Below are positions 8,481-16,063 of a stretch of DNA of 64,000 nt, piece by piece. The translations under genes were made by a program, and so were the position numbers. Origin of the DNA: a virus. The notes under the pieces are model-generated. The model was not told the DNA's origin. It saw only the letters and a program-made list of their open reading frames with translations, and ran no database searches. The first letter of the stretch is position 1. The number at the start of each line of letters is the position of its first letter. The stretch spans positions 1 to 64,000 of IMG/VR virus record IMGVR_UViG_3300037237_000386; one strand, given 5' to 3'.

Positions 8481-8661
8481 CGACGCGAAGGCGCGCATGC
8501 GGCGCCTGATGGTCAAGCACGCGGGTCATTCGGCGGAGGCGGCGCGCGAGCTCGGCATCAGTCGCATGGAGCTCTCGCGCCGGCTGCGCAAGCTCGGCAT
8601 GGGCAAGCTGCCTGCCGAGGAGAGGGCTCGGGCCGCGAAGCGGTTCAGGCTCACGGGTTGA
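8452..8661 (+). CDS. Fis-type helix-turn-helix protein
   Basis: 69 residues, GTG start with GGGAGG 7 bases upstream. Residues 22-50 match the Fis-type HTH pattern (H.G...AARELGISR..LSRRL..LG), as found at the C-terminus of Fis and NtrC regulators. It overlaps the primase C-terminus by 29 bases in another frame. Likely DNA-binding; target unknown. A role as an origin or promoter-binding factor is inference. Confidence 0.7.
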   Translation: MESSDPPSDDDAKARMRRLMVKHAGHSAEAARELGISRMELSRRLRKLGMGKLPAEERARAAKRFRLTG

Positions 8662-8714
8662 CGACGTGCGAGCGCGGCAAGAGAAAGCGCGCCATCATCA
8701 AGGCAAGGAGACAC

Positions 8715-9023
8715 GTGGCCTACCAGCGACATGCGATGACGGCGAGGATCGAAGTGGAGCCCGCGAAGGTGGCCCTCGAGATCCTGAAGGCGTACCGGGA
8801 CGCGGCGTGCTCGCAGAAGGCGGCGGCCGAGGCCCTGGGCACGCGCGAGGAGACGCTCATCCGGTGGATTCGTCGCGTGGACGCGAAGCTGGGCGAGGAC
8901 GCGAGCTTCAAGGGCAGGACGCTGCGCGAGCGGCTGGCGAGCGTGAAGGTGGAGGCGAAGAAGGACGGGTGGCACCACGACCTCAACACGCGCGGCGGAC
9001 GCCCGAAGGCGGCGGTGGCGTGA
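8715..9023 (+). CDS. Helix-turn-helix protein
   Basis: 102 residues from GTG 8715, which has AAGGAGA just upstream; a TTG at 8658 that overlaps the previous stop is the alternative and would add 19 residues. Residues 30-55 (SQKAAAEALGTREETLIRWI) fit an HTH of the MerR/terS-like class. Probably DNA-binding. It directly follows another HTH gene, so the pair may act together; function unknown. Confidence 0.65.
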   Translation: MAYQRHAMTARIEVEPAKVALEILKAYRDAACSQKAAAEALGTREETLIRWIRRVDAKLGEDASFKGRTLRERLASVKVEAKKDGWHHDLNTRGGRPKAAVA

Positions 9024-9538
9024 GCAACGCAGCTCGGCACCTCGACGGGCACTTCGAGCGCGCGGCCATGGCGGGCAGCGCGGCGGCGAAGCTGCGCGAC
9101 CTGGCGCGGGGCAAGGCGGTGCGCGTCGTGCGCGAGCTGGAGAGGCGGCTCGTCGAGGCTCTCGACGGAGGGACGTTGCGGGGCCTGCGGACGCTCGCGC
9201 CCGAGGAGGCGGGACCCTACTACGCGGCGAACGTGCGCGTCGGCGGGAGGCACGGCATTGACACGTGGCTGCGCGGCGAGGACGTGCTCTGCATCGACAA
9301 GGACGGGCGGCTCGTCATGGCGGGGTTGTGGGACGACGGTCCGGTCCCCGTGTCGTACGTGCGGGCGCACCCGGCGAGGGACGAGGAGCTGCGCGCGGAG
9401 GACGCGGAGGCGATGGCGAGCGCCGTGCGCCAGGTGCTGGAGCGGCACGCCGCGGCGAGCGCGAGGACCGGGGAGAGGCACGCCCGGGCGGGGGCGGCGG
9501 CCGAGGAGCTGGCCCGAGCCCTCGGGATGACCCTCTGA
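9020..9538 (+). CDS. Hypothetical protein
   Basis: 172 residues, GTG start overlapping the previous stop. The N-terminal third is helical and basic, the middle has beta-strand-like segments (around GRHGIDTWL), and the C-terminus is Ala-rich and helical. No family recognised. It is the last gene before the palindrome at 9559 and a clear promoter, so it probably closes the first replication transcript. Confidence 0.7.
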   Translation: MSNAARHLDGHFERAAMAGSAAAKLRDLARGKAVRVVRELERRLVEALDGGTLRGLRTLAPEEAGPYYAANVRVGGRHGIDTWLRGEDVLCIDKDGRLVMAGLWDDGPVPVSYVRAHPARDEELRAEDAEAMASAVRQVLERHAAASARTGERHARAGAAAEELARALGMTL

Positions 9539-9558
9539 AACCGCGGGGTTCGGGCTGA

Positions 9559-9576
9559 GGGAAACCCGGGTTTCCC
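9559..9576 (+). repeat. Dispersed palindrome copy 2
   Basis: Perfect 18-bp form GGGAAACCCGGGTTTCCC, 20 bases after a stop codon and 20 bases before a TTGACA promoter. Its centre is 51.5 bases from the -10 hexamer. Confidence 0.92.
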
Positions 9577-9595
9577 CCGACCCAAAGAAACAAGG

Positions 9596-9624
9596 TTGAC
9601 AACCTTGCGGGTCGGATTCATACT
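9596..9624 (+). promoter_or_regulatory. Sigma-70-like promoter for a leaderless gene
   Basis: TTGACA, 17-base spacer, CATACT. The ATG begins 7 bases after the -10, so the transcript should start at or next to the start codon. A near-identical promoter lies at 35958. Confidence 0.8.
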
Positions 9625-9631
9625 GCTTCCC

Positions 9632-9901
9632 ATGGACAGCACGACGAACCCGACGGCAGGCCTGACGGTGACGCGCGAGGACGGTTACTTCTGCGCCCGC
9701 CAGGAGGCCGAGATGAAGACGATCGCGGTGGTTGCAGCACCTACGCCCGCCGGTTATGCGCAGCGGGCCGTTTTTGCCACCACGGAGCTTGGTGCCATCC
9801 GGCGTGCCCGCCAATTGGAGGGTCAGGTCATCGTCGTCGCTTGGCCTGCCGCTGGCTCCAGGGCGCCGTACTGGACCGTGGCCGTTCGGGTGGCGTCGTG
9901 A
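9632..9901 (+). CDS. Small hypothetical protein, leaderless
   Basis: 89 residues. The frame is open further up, but that part encodes the promoter; ATG 9632, 7 bases after the -10, is the reasoned start. The protein looks like a small alpha/beta domain (repeated TTELGAIRRARQLEG helix, then strands). No family recognised. It begins the transcript that carries the UvrD-type helicase. Confidence 0.7.
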   Translation: MDSTTNPTAGLTVTREDGYFCARQEAEMKTIAVVAAPTPAGYAQRAVFATTELGAIRRARQLEGQVIVVAWPAAGSRAPYWTVAVRVAS

Positions 9902-9953
9902 GGCGAATCGAGCAACGGACCGCGTACCCGATGAGCGACGGGGAGACACGACC

Positions 9954-12938
9954 ATGACGATTCCTATCTGGCTGAAGAACATGAACCCGGAGCAGGTGCA
10001 GGCAATCGAGCATCAGGACGGGCCGTGCGCCCTCCTCGCGCAGGCGGGCTGCCATCGCGCGGGAACCGAGATCCTGATGGCGGACGGGAGCATCGAGTCG
10101 GTGGAGGACGTGCAGGTTGGTGACTTCCTCATGGGACCGAACGGGGTGGAGCGGAAGGTGCTCGGTCTCTGTCGTGGTGAAGGGCAGATGTACAGGGTCG
10201 TCCCGGTGAAGGGCGAACCGTTCGTCGTGAACGAGGACCACGTGCTGACGCTCGTCGAGACGAGCACGGACGCGGTGACAGATGTGAAGGTGAGCGACTG
10301 GCTGGAGTGGTCGGAGTACAGCCGGAAGAATCACAAGCTCTTCCGAGTCGGGGTGACGCGGTTCAGCGGCACTTGGGACCGGAGGTGGCCGGTGGACCCG
10401 TACTTACTCGGTGTTCTCCTCGGGGACGGGAGCATCGTGCGTTCGGTGGGAGTGACCACGGTCGACCCGGAGTTGCAGCGGTACGTGCGCCACATAGCGG
10501 AGGTGTACGGGCTCGCCGTGAGGCAGGACGGCGATGGAGGTTCCACGACGACGTGGACGCTGACCGCGCGCAACGGAGAGGGACAGGGACCGGGTCGCAA
10601 CCCCATCGTGAACGGGCTGAAGGAGTTGGGTCTCTACGGGTGCAAGAGTGGGACGAAGTTCGTTCCGGATTGCTACCTGAGAGCGCCGGTGGAGACGCGA
10701 CTGGAGGTGCTCGCCGGGCTGATGGACACGGACGGGAGCCTCAGCGGAGGAGGGTTCGACTACATCACGAAGTCACCCAGGCTTGCCGCGGGTGTGTTCT
10801 TCCTCGCGAGGAGTTGCGGGTTTGCTGCGTACGTGACCGAGTGCTGGAAGCAGGACCAGCATGGGACGGGAGGCATGTACCAGCGCATCTCGATCTCGGG
10901 CGACATGTCGACACTGCCGACCATCGTGGCTCGGAAGAAGGCAGCCCCGAGGCAGCAGAAGAAGGACGTGCTTCGGACAGGCGTAACGCTGGAGCGGCTC
11001 GGGGTGGAGAAGTTCTACGGCTTCACACTCGACTTCGACGGGCGGTACGTGATGGGTGACTTCACCGTCACACACAACAGCGGCAAGACGCGCGCGCTCG
11101 TGCACCGCATCGCCCGCATGGTGGAGCAGGGCACGCCGGCACGCCGCATCCTCGCCGTGACCTTCAGCAAGAAGGCAGCCGACGAGATGAACGAGCGCCT
11201 GGACAAGCTCGGCATCGACGACGCGCGCGTGGGCACGTGGCACTCGCTCTGCCTGCAGATCCTGCGCGAGGACGAGACGGCGTGGGCGGAGTGGGACCGG
11301 AGCGACGAGGCCCAGGCGAAGGTGGGCGGGCTCCTGAAGGAGGCTCTCGGCTTCAAGCACCTGAACTGGCGCGAGGCGGACGCGGGAGCCGTGGAGCGGT
11401 ACATCGGCTGGTGCAAGGCGCACCTGGCGGACCCCATGAGCGAGGTGGCACAGGAGCTGGCGGAGGAGAAGTTCGAGACGGCGCGGGAGGCGGAGCTGGC
11501 GATGCGCGCCTACGACGTCTACCAGCGGCTCGTGGAGGAGAAGAACATCCTCACCTACGACGACTTCCTCGTGTTCGCGCACCGGCACCTCGTGAAGGAC
11601 GAGGAGGCCCGGCTGAAGTGGGCGAGCAGATGGACGCAGATGCTGGTCGACGAGGCCCAGGACAACAATCCGGCGCAGAAGGCGATGCAGCACCTGCTCG
11701 CGAAGGAGCACCGGAACCTGATGCTGGTGGGCGACGTGGCGCAGTCGATCTACGGCTTCCGCGGCAGCAACCCGGCGTTCCTCGCGGGCTTCGCGGCGGA
11801 GTGGGGCGGGACGACGGTCATCATGAACCGGAACTACCGGAGCGGCCGGGCCATCGTGAACGTGGCGAACAAGATCATCGCCTCGGCGGCGGTGCGCCTG
11901 CCCACGGACATGCTCGCGGAGCGGGACCACGAGGGCACGGCGCGCGCGCTCGGGCACACGGACCAAGACGCGGAGGGGGAAGCCTTCGCGCAGTGGGTGC
12001 TGGAGATGAGCACGGACCATCAGCCGCTGAGCAGCATGTGCGCCCTCTTCCGCACGAACGCGCAGAGCCGGGCGCTGGAGGAGGCGTGCCTGAAGCACCG
12101 CATCCCGTACGTGGTGGTCGGCGGGACGAGCTTCTACGAGCGGCGCGAGGTGAAGAACCTGCTCGCGTACCTGCGGGTCGCCACGGGCCGGGACAAGGAT
12201 GGGGACGCGGTGAAGCGGTGCATCAACACGCCGTTCCGCTTCCTCGGCACGGCCTTCGTCGAGCGGATGATGGACGCGGCGGCGGGCAAGAAGGTCAGCA
12301 ACTGGCCGGCGCTCGCGCGCAAGGTGGCGGAGCAGGCGGGCATCCAGACGCGGCAGCGCGCGAGCGTGCAGGAGTGGGCGAACCTCCTCGAGCGCGTGGG
12401 CGCGAACATCGCGGCGGGGGAGGCAGCGTTCCAGGCGGAGACGGCGCCCGTGCCCGAGGCCCGCCCCGCGGCAATCCTGAACGAGTTGGTGGAGCGCACG
12501 GGCTACCTGAAGTACTTGGAGCGCGAGCAGGGCGTGGAGAGCGTCGAGAACAGCCACGCGGCGAACGTGCGCGAGATGGTGCGCATCGCGGAGCGGTTCG
12601 ACACCGTGAAGGATCTGCTCGACTACATCGAGGCGATGGCGAAGGCGGCGAAGAAGCAGCGCGCGGACGGGCAGGCGGGCGGCGAGCGCGTCCTTCTGAT
12701 GAGCGTGCACCGGAGCAAGGGCCTGGAGTGGGCGAACGTGTGGGTCAACGGCTGCAACGAGATGGTGCTGCCGCACGTGCGCGGCGACATCGAGGAGGAG
12801 CGCCGGCTGATGTACGTGGCCGCCACACGAGCCCGGGACAACCTGGTGCTCAGCTACGTGCGGCAGTTCGCGCGCCCCGAAGGGATCAAGGAAGCGCAGC
12901 CGAGCAGGTTCCTCCGCGACGCCGGGCTGGTGGCGTGA
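9954..12938 (+). CDS. uvrD-like: UvrD/PcrA-type SF1 helicase interrupted by an intein
   Basis: 994 residues as translated; about 651 after intein removal. ATG 9954 has GGGGAGA upstream. The Walker A loop AGSGKT is split after Gly32 by a 343-residue intein and resumes with SGKTR. Remaining SF1A motifs are intact: LVDEAQD (II), QSIYGFRG (III), NRNYRS (IV), SVHRSKGLEW (V region) and YVAATRA (VI). It should translocate 3'-5' and act in repair or replication restart. ATP cannot bind until the intein is spliced out, because the P-loop is interrupted. Confidence 0.93.
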   Translation: MTIPIWLKNMNPEQVQAIEHQDGPCALLAQAGCHRAGTEILMADGSIESVEDVQVGDFLMGPNGVERKVLGLCRGEGQMYRVVPVKGEPFVVNEDHVLTLVETSTDAVTDVKVSDWLEWSEYSRKNHKLFRVGVTRFSGTWDRRWPVDPYLLGVLLGDGSIVRSVGVTTVDPELQRYVRHIAEVYGLAVRQDGDGGSTTTWTLTARNGEGQGPGRNPIVNGLKELGLYGCKSGTKFVPDCYLRAPVETRLEVLAGLMDTDGSLSGGGFDYITKSPRLAAGVFFLARSCGFAAYVTECWKQDQHGTGGMYQRISISGDMSTLPTIVARKKAAPRQQKKDVLRTGVTLERLGVEKFYGFTLDFDGRYVMGDFTVTHNSGKTRALVHRIARMVEQGTPARRILAVTFSKKAADEMNERLDKLGIDDARVGTWHSLCLQILREDETAWAEWDRSDEAQAKVGGLLKEALGFKHLNWREADAGAVERYIGWCKAHLADPMSEVAQELAEEKFETAREAELAMRAYDVYQRLVEEKNILTYDDFLVFAHRHLVKDEEARLKWASRWTQMLVDEAQDNNPAQKAMQHLLAKEHRNLMLVGDVAQSIYGFRGSNPAFLAGFAAEWGGTTVIMNRNYRSGRAIVNVANKIIASAAVRLPTDMLAERDHEGTARALGHTDQDAEGEAFAQWVLEMSTDHQPLSSMCALFRTNAQSRALEEACLKHRIPYVVVGGTSFYERREVKNLLAYLRVATGRDKDGDAVKRCINTPFRFLGTAFVERMMDAAAGKKVSNWPALARKVAEQAGIQTRQRASVQEWANLLERVGANIAAGEAAFQAETAPVPEARPAAILNELVERTGYLKYLEREQGVESVENSHAANVREMVRIAERFDTVKDLLDYIEAMAKAAKKQRADGQAGGERVLLMSVHRSKGLEWANVWVNGCNEMVLPHVRGDIEEERRLMYVAATRARDNLVLSYVRQFARPEGIKEAQPSRFLRDAGLVA
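10050..11078 (+). other. Intein in the helicase P-loop, with LAGLIDADG endonuclease
   Basis: 343 residues, beginning at Cys1 (CHRAGTEILM) and ending VTHN, with Ser as the first downstream extein residue. The N-terminal splicing block (GTEILMADG) and C-terminal block (FDGRYVMGDFTVTHN) are present. The middle holds two LAGLIDADG-type helices, LLGVLLGDGSI and LAGLMDTDGSL, each with the acidic residue, so the homing endonuclease could be active. Insertion between Gly and Ser of the Walker A motif is a known hot spot for inteins in ATPases. Confidence 0.93.
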
Positions 12939-13177
12939 TGAACAACGAGTCCGGCGCGGACGAGCTCCGCAAGATCGTGAACGTCCTGAACAACACGCGG
13001 GAGAGCGCCCTCGACGGGCACACCGCGGAGCGACTCATCCAGCTGGTGCGGGCGTGCCGGGCGAGCCCCTGGGACCTGACGCCCGACATGCTGACGCTGA
13101 ACGAGGCGACCTACGCGAGCAGGACGGGGAAGCTGTCGGCCGCGTGCGTAGCGCGGCTGACGAAGGAGTTGGGGTGA
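12938..13177 (+). CDS. Small hypothetical protein
   Basis: 79 residues, start sharing a base with the helicase stop (TGATG). Helical with a conserved-looking SPWDLTPDMLTLNEATYASR segment. No family recognised. Also shares a base with the next start, so it is translated as part of the helicase operon. Confidence 0.65.
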   Translation: MNNESGADELRKIVNVLNNTRESALDGHTAERLIQLVRACRASPWDLTPDMLTLNEATYASRTGKLSAACVARLTKELG

Positions 13178-13578
13178 TGGTGAAGCCCAGGCGCGCGGAG
13201 AACCTGCAGGAATCGACCGAGCGGCTCAACCGGCTGCTCGCGAAGGCGGAGGAGATATTCAGCGCCGCGAACGCAGAGGACGGGGCGACGGCGCAGGTGG
13301 AGCTCGCCCCTTTCCTCAGCTCGGGCAAGGGCGGGGCGCGGCTCCACTGGAAGCGACACGACAGCACGTGGGGCTTGTGGGTGGAACGACAGGGGACCGA
13401 TGTGCTGGTGCGCCTCGCCAAGGTAGCGCGCCACGTGCGCGTCCTCGCGGCGAGCAAGCTGGAGGCCCTCTTCGACGCGCTCGCGGACGAGCAGCTCGCC
13501 CAGGGCGATGACGTCGCCAGGGCGGTGCAGGACGCGGAGGCGTTCGTCGAGGAACACGAGGGACCCACGAGCGCCTGA
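13177..13578 (+). CDS. Hypothetical protein
   Basis: 133 residues with AAGGAG upstream of ATG 13177. N-terminal coiled-coil-like helix, a central beta region (GGARLHWKRHDSTWGLWVE) and an acidic helical end. No family recognised. Its stop is immediately followed by the palindrome at 13579, so it closes this transcript. Confidence 0.7.
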   Translation: MVKPRRAENLQESTERLNRLLAKAEEIFSAANAEDGATAQVELAPFLSSGKGGARLHWKRHDSTWGLWVERQGTDVLVRLAKVARHVRVLAASKLEALFDALADEQLAQGDDVARAVQDAEAFVEEHEGPTSA

Positions 13579-13596
13579 GGGAAACCCGGGTTTCCC
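13579..13596 (+). repeat. Dispersed palindrome copy 3
   Basis: Perfect 18-bp form starting within the stop-codon context TGAGGG of the preceding gene. Its centre is 52.5 bases from the -10-like CAGATT of the next promoter, nearly the same as copy 2. Confidence 0.92.
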
Positions 13597-13616
13597 CCGG
13601 GGCGAGTAGAAAGCGG

Positions 13617-13645
13617 TTTACAAGTATCGCGGTAGGGAGCAGATT
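13617..13645 (+). promoter_or_regulatory. Promoter upstream of sigma-like gene
   Basis: TTTACA, 17-base spacer, CAGATT. The stretch ACAAGTATCGCGGT running from the -35 into the spacer is identical to that of the promoter at 35958, suggesting a shared extra element. The start codon is 41 bases downstream with GGAGG in the leader. Confidence 0.65.
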
Positions 13646-13686
13646 GCAGGACCCGGGCGCAACCGGGATCACGGAGGCCGAAGGCC

Positions 13687-14343
13687 ATGGGACACCCGGT
13701 GTTGGAGCGTGGATTGTTGGCGGTGCGTGACGGACGCGAGACGTTCGACAGCTTCGCGAGAAGGACGATGCCGCATTGGGAGCGGCTGGCGCAGTACATC
13801 CTCCGGCGCTGGAGGCAGCCGGCTTGGGTGAGCGACGCGGACGTGGTGCAGGACCTGCTCGTGGCCGCCTACGACGCCGTCTGGACGTACGATCCGAGCA
13901 AGGGTCCGACCATCGAGGGGTACGCCGTGTACTCGGCCGTCGATCACGCGAAGAAGCGGGCGCACAAGGCGCGCGGTGCCAAGCTCCACCGGACCGCGGA
14001 CCGGAACCCGAGCCGGATGGAGCTGGGGACGGTCACTCTTTGGGGCGAGGACGCTCCCAGGCGCGTCGAGGAGGCGCTGCAGCAGGAACCCACGCAGGAG
14101 GACGCCCTGACGCAGCGGGAGGCCCTCCAGAGGGCGCTGGCGGTGTGCAGGAGCGAGGGGGAGCGGTGCGTCATCCGGACGCTCGCCCAGGCGGCGGACC
14201 TCGTCGAGGGAGCCATGATGCTGTACGCGGACCCGGAGGCGAGGCTAGCGTGCCGGCTGCTCAACGAGACGCACGCGGCACGCGTGACGACGGAGGTTGT
14301 GCTGGAGGTGGCTGAGCGGCTGCAAGATGGGGCCGCGGCTTGA
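13687..14343 (+). CDS. Sigma-70-like transcription factor
   Basis: 218 residues, GGAGG 9 bases before the ATG. Residues 18-100 match sigma-70 region 2: a DVVQDLLVAAYDAVWTYDPSKG segment followed by an aromatic/Tyr stretch and a basic RAHKARGAK region, as in phage and sporulation-type sigma factors. The C-terminal part is helical and could carry region 4, but its HTH is not obvious. It would direct host RNA polymerase to phage promoters, and is a candidate reader of the atypical -10 elements found in this window. An inactive relative cannot be excluded. Confidence 0.65.
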   Translation: MGHPVLERGLLAVRDGRETFDSFARRTMPHWERLAQYILRRWRQPAWVSDADVVQDLLVAAYDAVWTYDPSKGPTIEGYAVYSAVDHAKKRAHKARGAKLHRTADRNPSRMELGTVTLWGEDAPRRVEEALQQEPTQEDALTQREALQRALAVCRSEGERCVIRTLAQAADLVEGAMMLYADPEARLACRLLNETHAARVTTEVVLEVAERLQDGAAA

Positions 14344-14413
14344 GGGCAGGACGCCCGGGAGCCGAGGTGGCGACCGGGTGAGGACGAGGACGAAAGACGG
14401 AGGCGCGAATCAC

Positions 14414-15583
14414 ATGGGAACAGCGGCGGCGAAGAAGCAGGAAAAGGGAACGGTCATCAACGGGGTGCTCCTCGACAAGGCGAAGGAGGCCATCATCCTC
14501 AAGTCGCTGAAGGCGCAGAAGCTGGAGGGCAAGAAGGGCGAGCCGCTGGATACGCTCGTCATGCGCCTGGCGATGCACTTCAAGGAGAAGGGCAATGGCA
14601 CGGACGACGATCCGAAGGAGCTGATGGAGTGCGATGCGGAGGCGGGTGGTTGTGGAGGCGGGAGCTTCCGCGAGCTGGCGGCGTGCCCCTTCTGCGGGAT
14701 GGTGAACGACGACGCGGGTAGCGGCAGCGGCAGCGACAGCAAGGACGACCGTCCGAGCACGCCCAGCGCGCTCGCGGGCACGAACCCGAAGGCGCAGGAG
14801 CCCGAGGCGGCGCGGAAGACGAGCGCCATCGCGAGTGCGAAGAAGCTCGACGAGGCGGTGGCCGAGGTGCAGCGCCTGAAGGGCGCGTACGCCGGGAGCA
14901 ATTGGGACCTCGGCAAGAAGGTGCTCGAGATTTTCACGGAGGGCACGTGGAAGCTGCGCCTCGACGACAACGGCAAGGCGCGGTGGAAGGGGTTCGACAG
15001 CTTCTGCCACGCGGAGCTCGGTCTCTTGCCGAATCAGGCGTTCGACGTGATGGACCTCGCCAAGAACTTCACGCGTGAGCAGATGCTGACGCTCGGCAAG
15101 GCGAAGCTGAAGCTCATCGCGCAGGCGCCCGAGGAGGACAAGCAGAAGCTCCTGGAGCAGGCAGCCAAGGGCGGCAAGGACGGCAAGGGCGCTACGAAGC
15201 GCGAGATCGAAGCCGAGGTGCGGCGCATCAAGAAGGAGAAGGGACACCGTCGCGCGAGCCGCGGCGGCCAGGCGAAGGGCAGCACTACGGCGGGCGCGGG
15301 TGGTGGCAGGAAGCCCAAGCCGGCGGAGGACAAGGTCACGGTCAGCCAGATGGTGGGCAAGGTCACCGTCAAGCTGTTCCAGAAGCCGGCGAACGTGAAG
15401 AAGTTCGACCCGAAGGAGCTGAAGCGGGCCAAGACGGTCGGCAAGGTGCCGTGGGGTCGGAACGTGCTGCTGAACGGCGTCGTGCAGTCGTTCACGGTGC
15501 GGGAGAACGGGGCCGGGGAGCTGGAGCTCGTCGTCGAGACGGCGCGCGAGGAGGCACCCGAGCCGACGAAGGCGGCGAAGTAG
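14414..15583 (+). CDS. Hypothetical protein with Cys-rich insert and basic linker
   Basis: 389 residues from ATG 14414, with ACGGAGG 11 bases upstream. After a helical N-terminus comes a CDAEAGGCGGG...CPFCG element that may bind zinc, then a Ser/Gly/Asp-rich linker, a helical domain (residues about 140-240, SNWDLGKKVLEIF...FDSFC) and a Lys/Arg/Gly-rich segment before the end. It suggests a nucleic-acid-binding scaffold. No family recognised. It follows the sigma-like gene after a 70-base gap. Confidence 0.65.
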   Translation: MGTAAAKKQEKGTVINGVLLDKAKEAIILKSLKAQKLEGKKGEPLDTLVMRLAMHFKEKGNGTDDDPKELMECDAEAGGCGGGSFRELAACPFCGMVNDDAGSGSGSDSKDDRPSTPSALAGTNPKAQEPEAARKTSAIASAKKLDEAVAEVQRLKGAYAGSNWDLGKKVLEIFTEGTWKLRLDDNGKARWKGFDSFCHAELGLLPNQAFDVMDLAKNFTREQMLTLGKAKLKLIAQAPEEDKQKLLEQAAKGGKDGKGATKREIEAEVRRIKKEKGHRRASRGGQAKGSTTAGAGGGRKPKPAEDKVTVSQMVGKVTVKLFQKPANVKKFDPKELKRAKTVGKVPWGRNVLLNGVVQSFTVRENGAGELELVVETAREEAPEPTKAAK

Positions 15584-15585
15584 TC

Positions 15586-15759
15586 GTGGGAGCGAGGCTC
15601 AAGGTCGTCAAGGGGAGGGAGACGAAGCAAGAGCGCGAGGACAGGGAGGCAGACGAAGCGGTGGAGGAGGTTGTTCGCGTCTGCCTCCGGATGAGTGGGC
15701 GAGGACGGCTGGAGTACCTCGCGTCGCTCATTGATTCCGTCGCAAGGCGGGCGCGATGA
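15586..15759 (+). CDS. Small hypothetical protein
   Basis: 57 residues from GTG 15586, two bases after the previous stop, too short for the usual filter. Helical and charged (KQEREDREADEAVEEVV). The next gene starts inside its stop. Function unknown. Confidence 0.55.
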   Translation: MGARLKVVKGRETKQEREDREADEAVEEVVRVCLRMSGRGRLEYLASLIDSVARRAR

Positions 15760-16040
15760 GCGACGACATGCCGTGCACGGCGTGCGACGGACACGGGCGC
15801 GTGCCCCTGAGCCAGGAGTTGCAGGACAGCCTCGACAAGGTGCGCGAGGGCGGTGTGGAGACGGCGGAGGACCTCTGGAAGACGATGGCGAAGGGGTTGT
15901 GGAAGACGGCGGCCGTCAATCGTCTGGAGAGGCTCCGCACGCTCGGGTACTTGGAGCGGACGAAGCGAGGCCGCACGTGGCATTACTCCGCGAGGACCGC
16001 GGCGCAGGTGGTCGAGGTGAAGAAGCGACAGCGGCGCTGA
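15756..16040 (+). CDS. Small protein with zinc motif and winged-helix-like C-terminus
   Basis: 94 residues, ATGA overlap. The N-terminus carries CTACDGHG, half of a DnaJ-type CxxCxGxG zinc repeat. Residues 45-85 (KTAAVNRLERLRTLGYLERTKRGRTWHYS) look like a winged helix of the type that separates strands or reads DNA. It directly precedes the DNA polymerase, so a regulatory or replication role is plausible. Confidence 0.6.
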   Translation: MSDDMPCTACDGHGRVPLSQELQDSLDKVREGGVETAEDLWKTMAKGLWKTAAVNRLERLRTLGYLERTKRGRTWHYSARTAAQVVEVKKRQRR

Positions 16041-16063
16041 CGCGCGCCAAGACGGGCGTCATC

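Noticed and set aside
13579-13596. Palindrome as a simple intrinsic terminator
   Set aside because: It can fold as a hairpin and often follows stop codons, but there is no U-tract, it also occurs inside genes, and it is phased with promoters.
15695-16063. Upstream extension of the polymerase frame
   Set aside because: Overlaps two well-supported small genes and has shadow-type composition; ATG 16064 is the sensible start.
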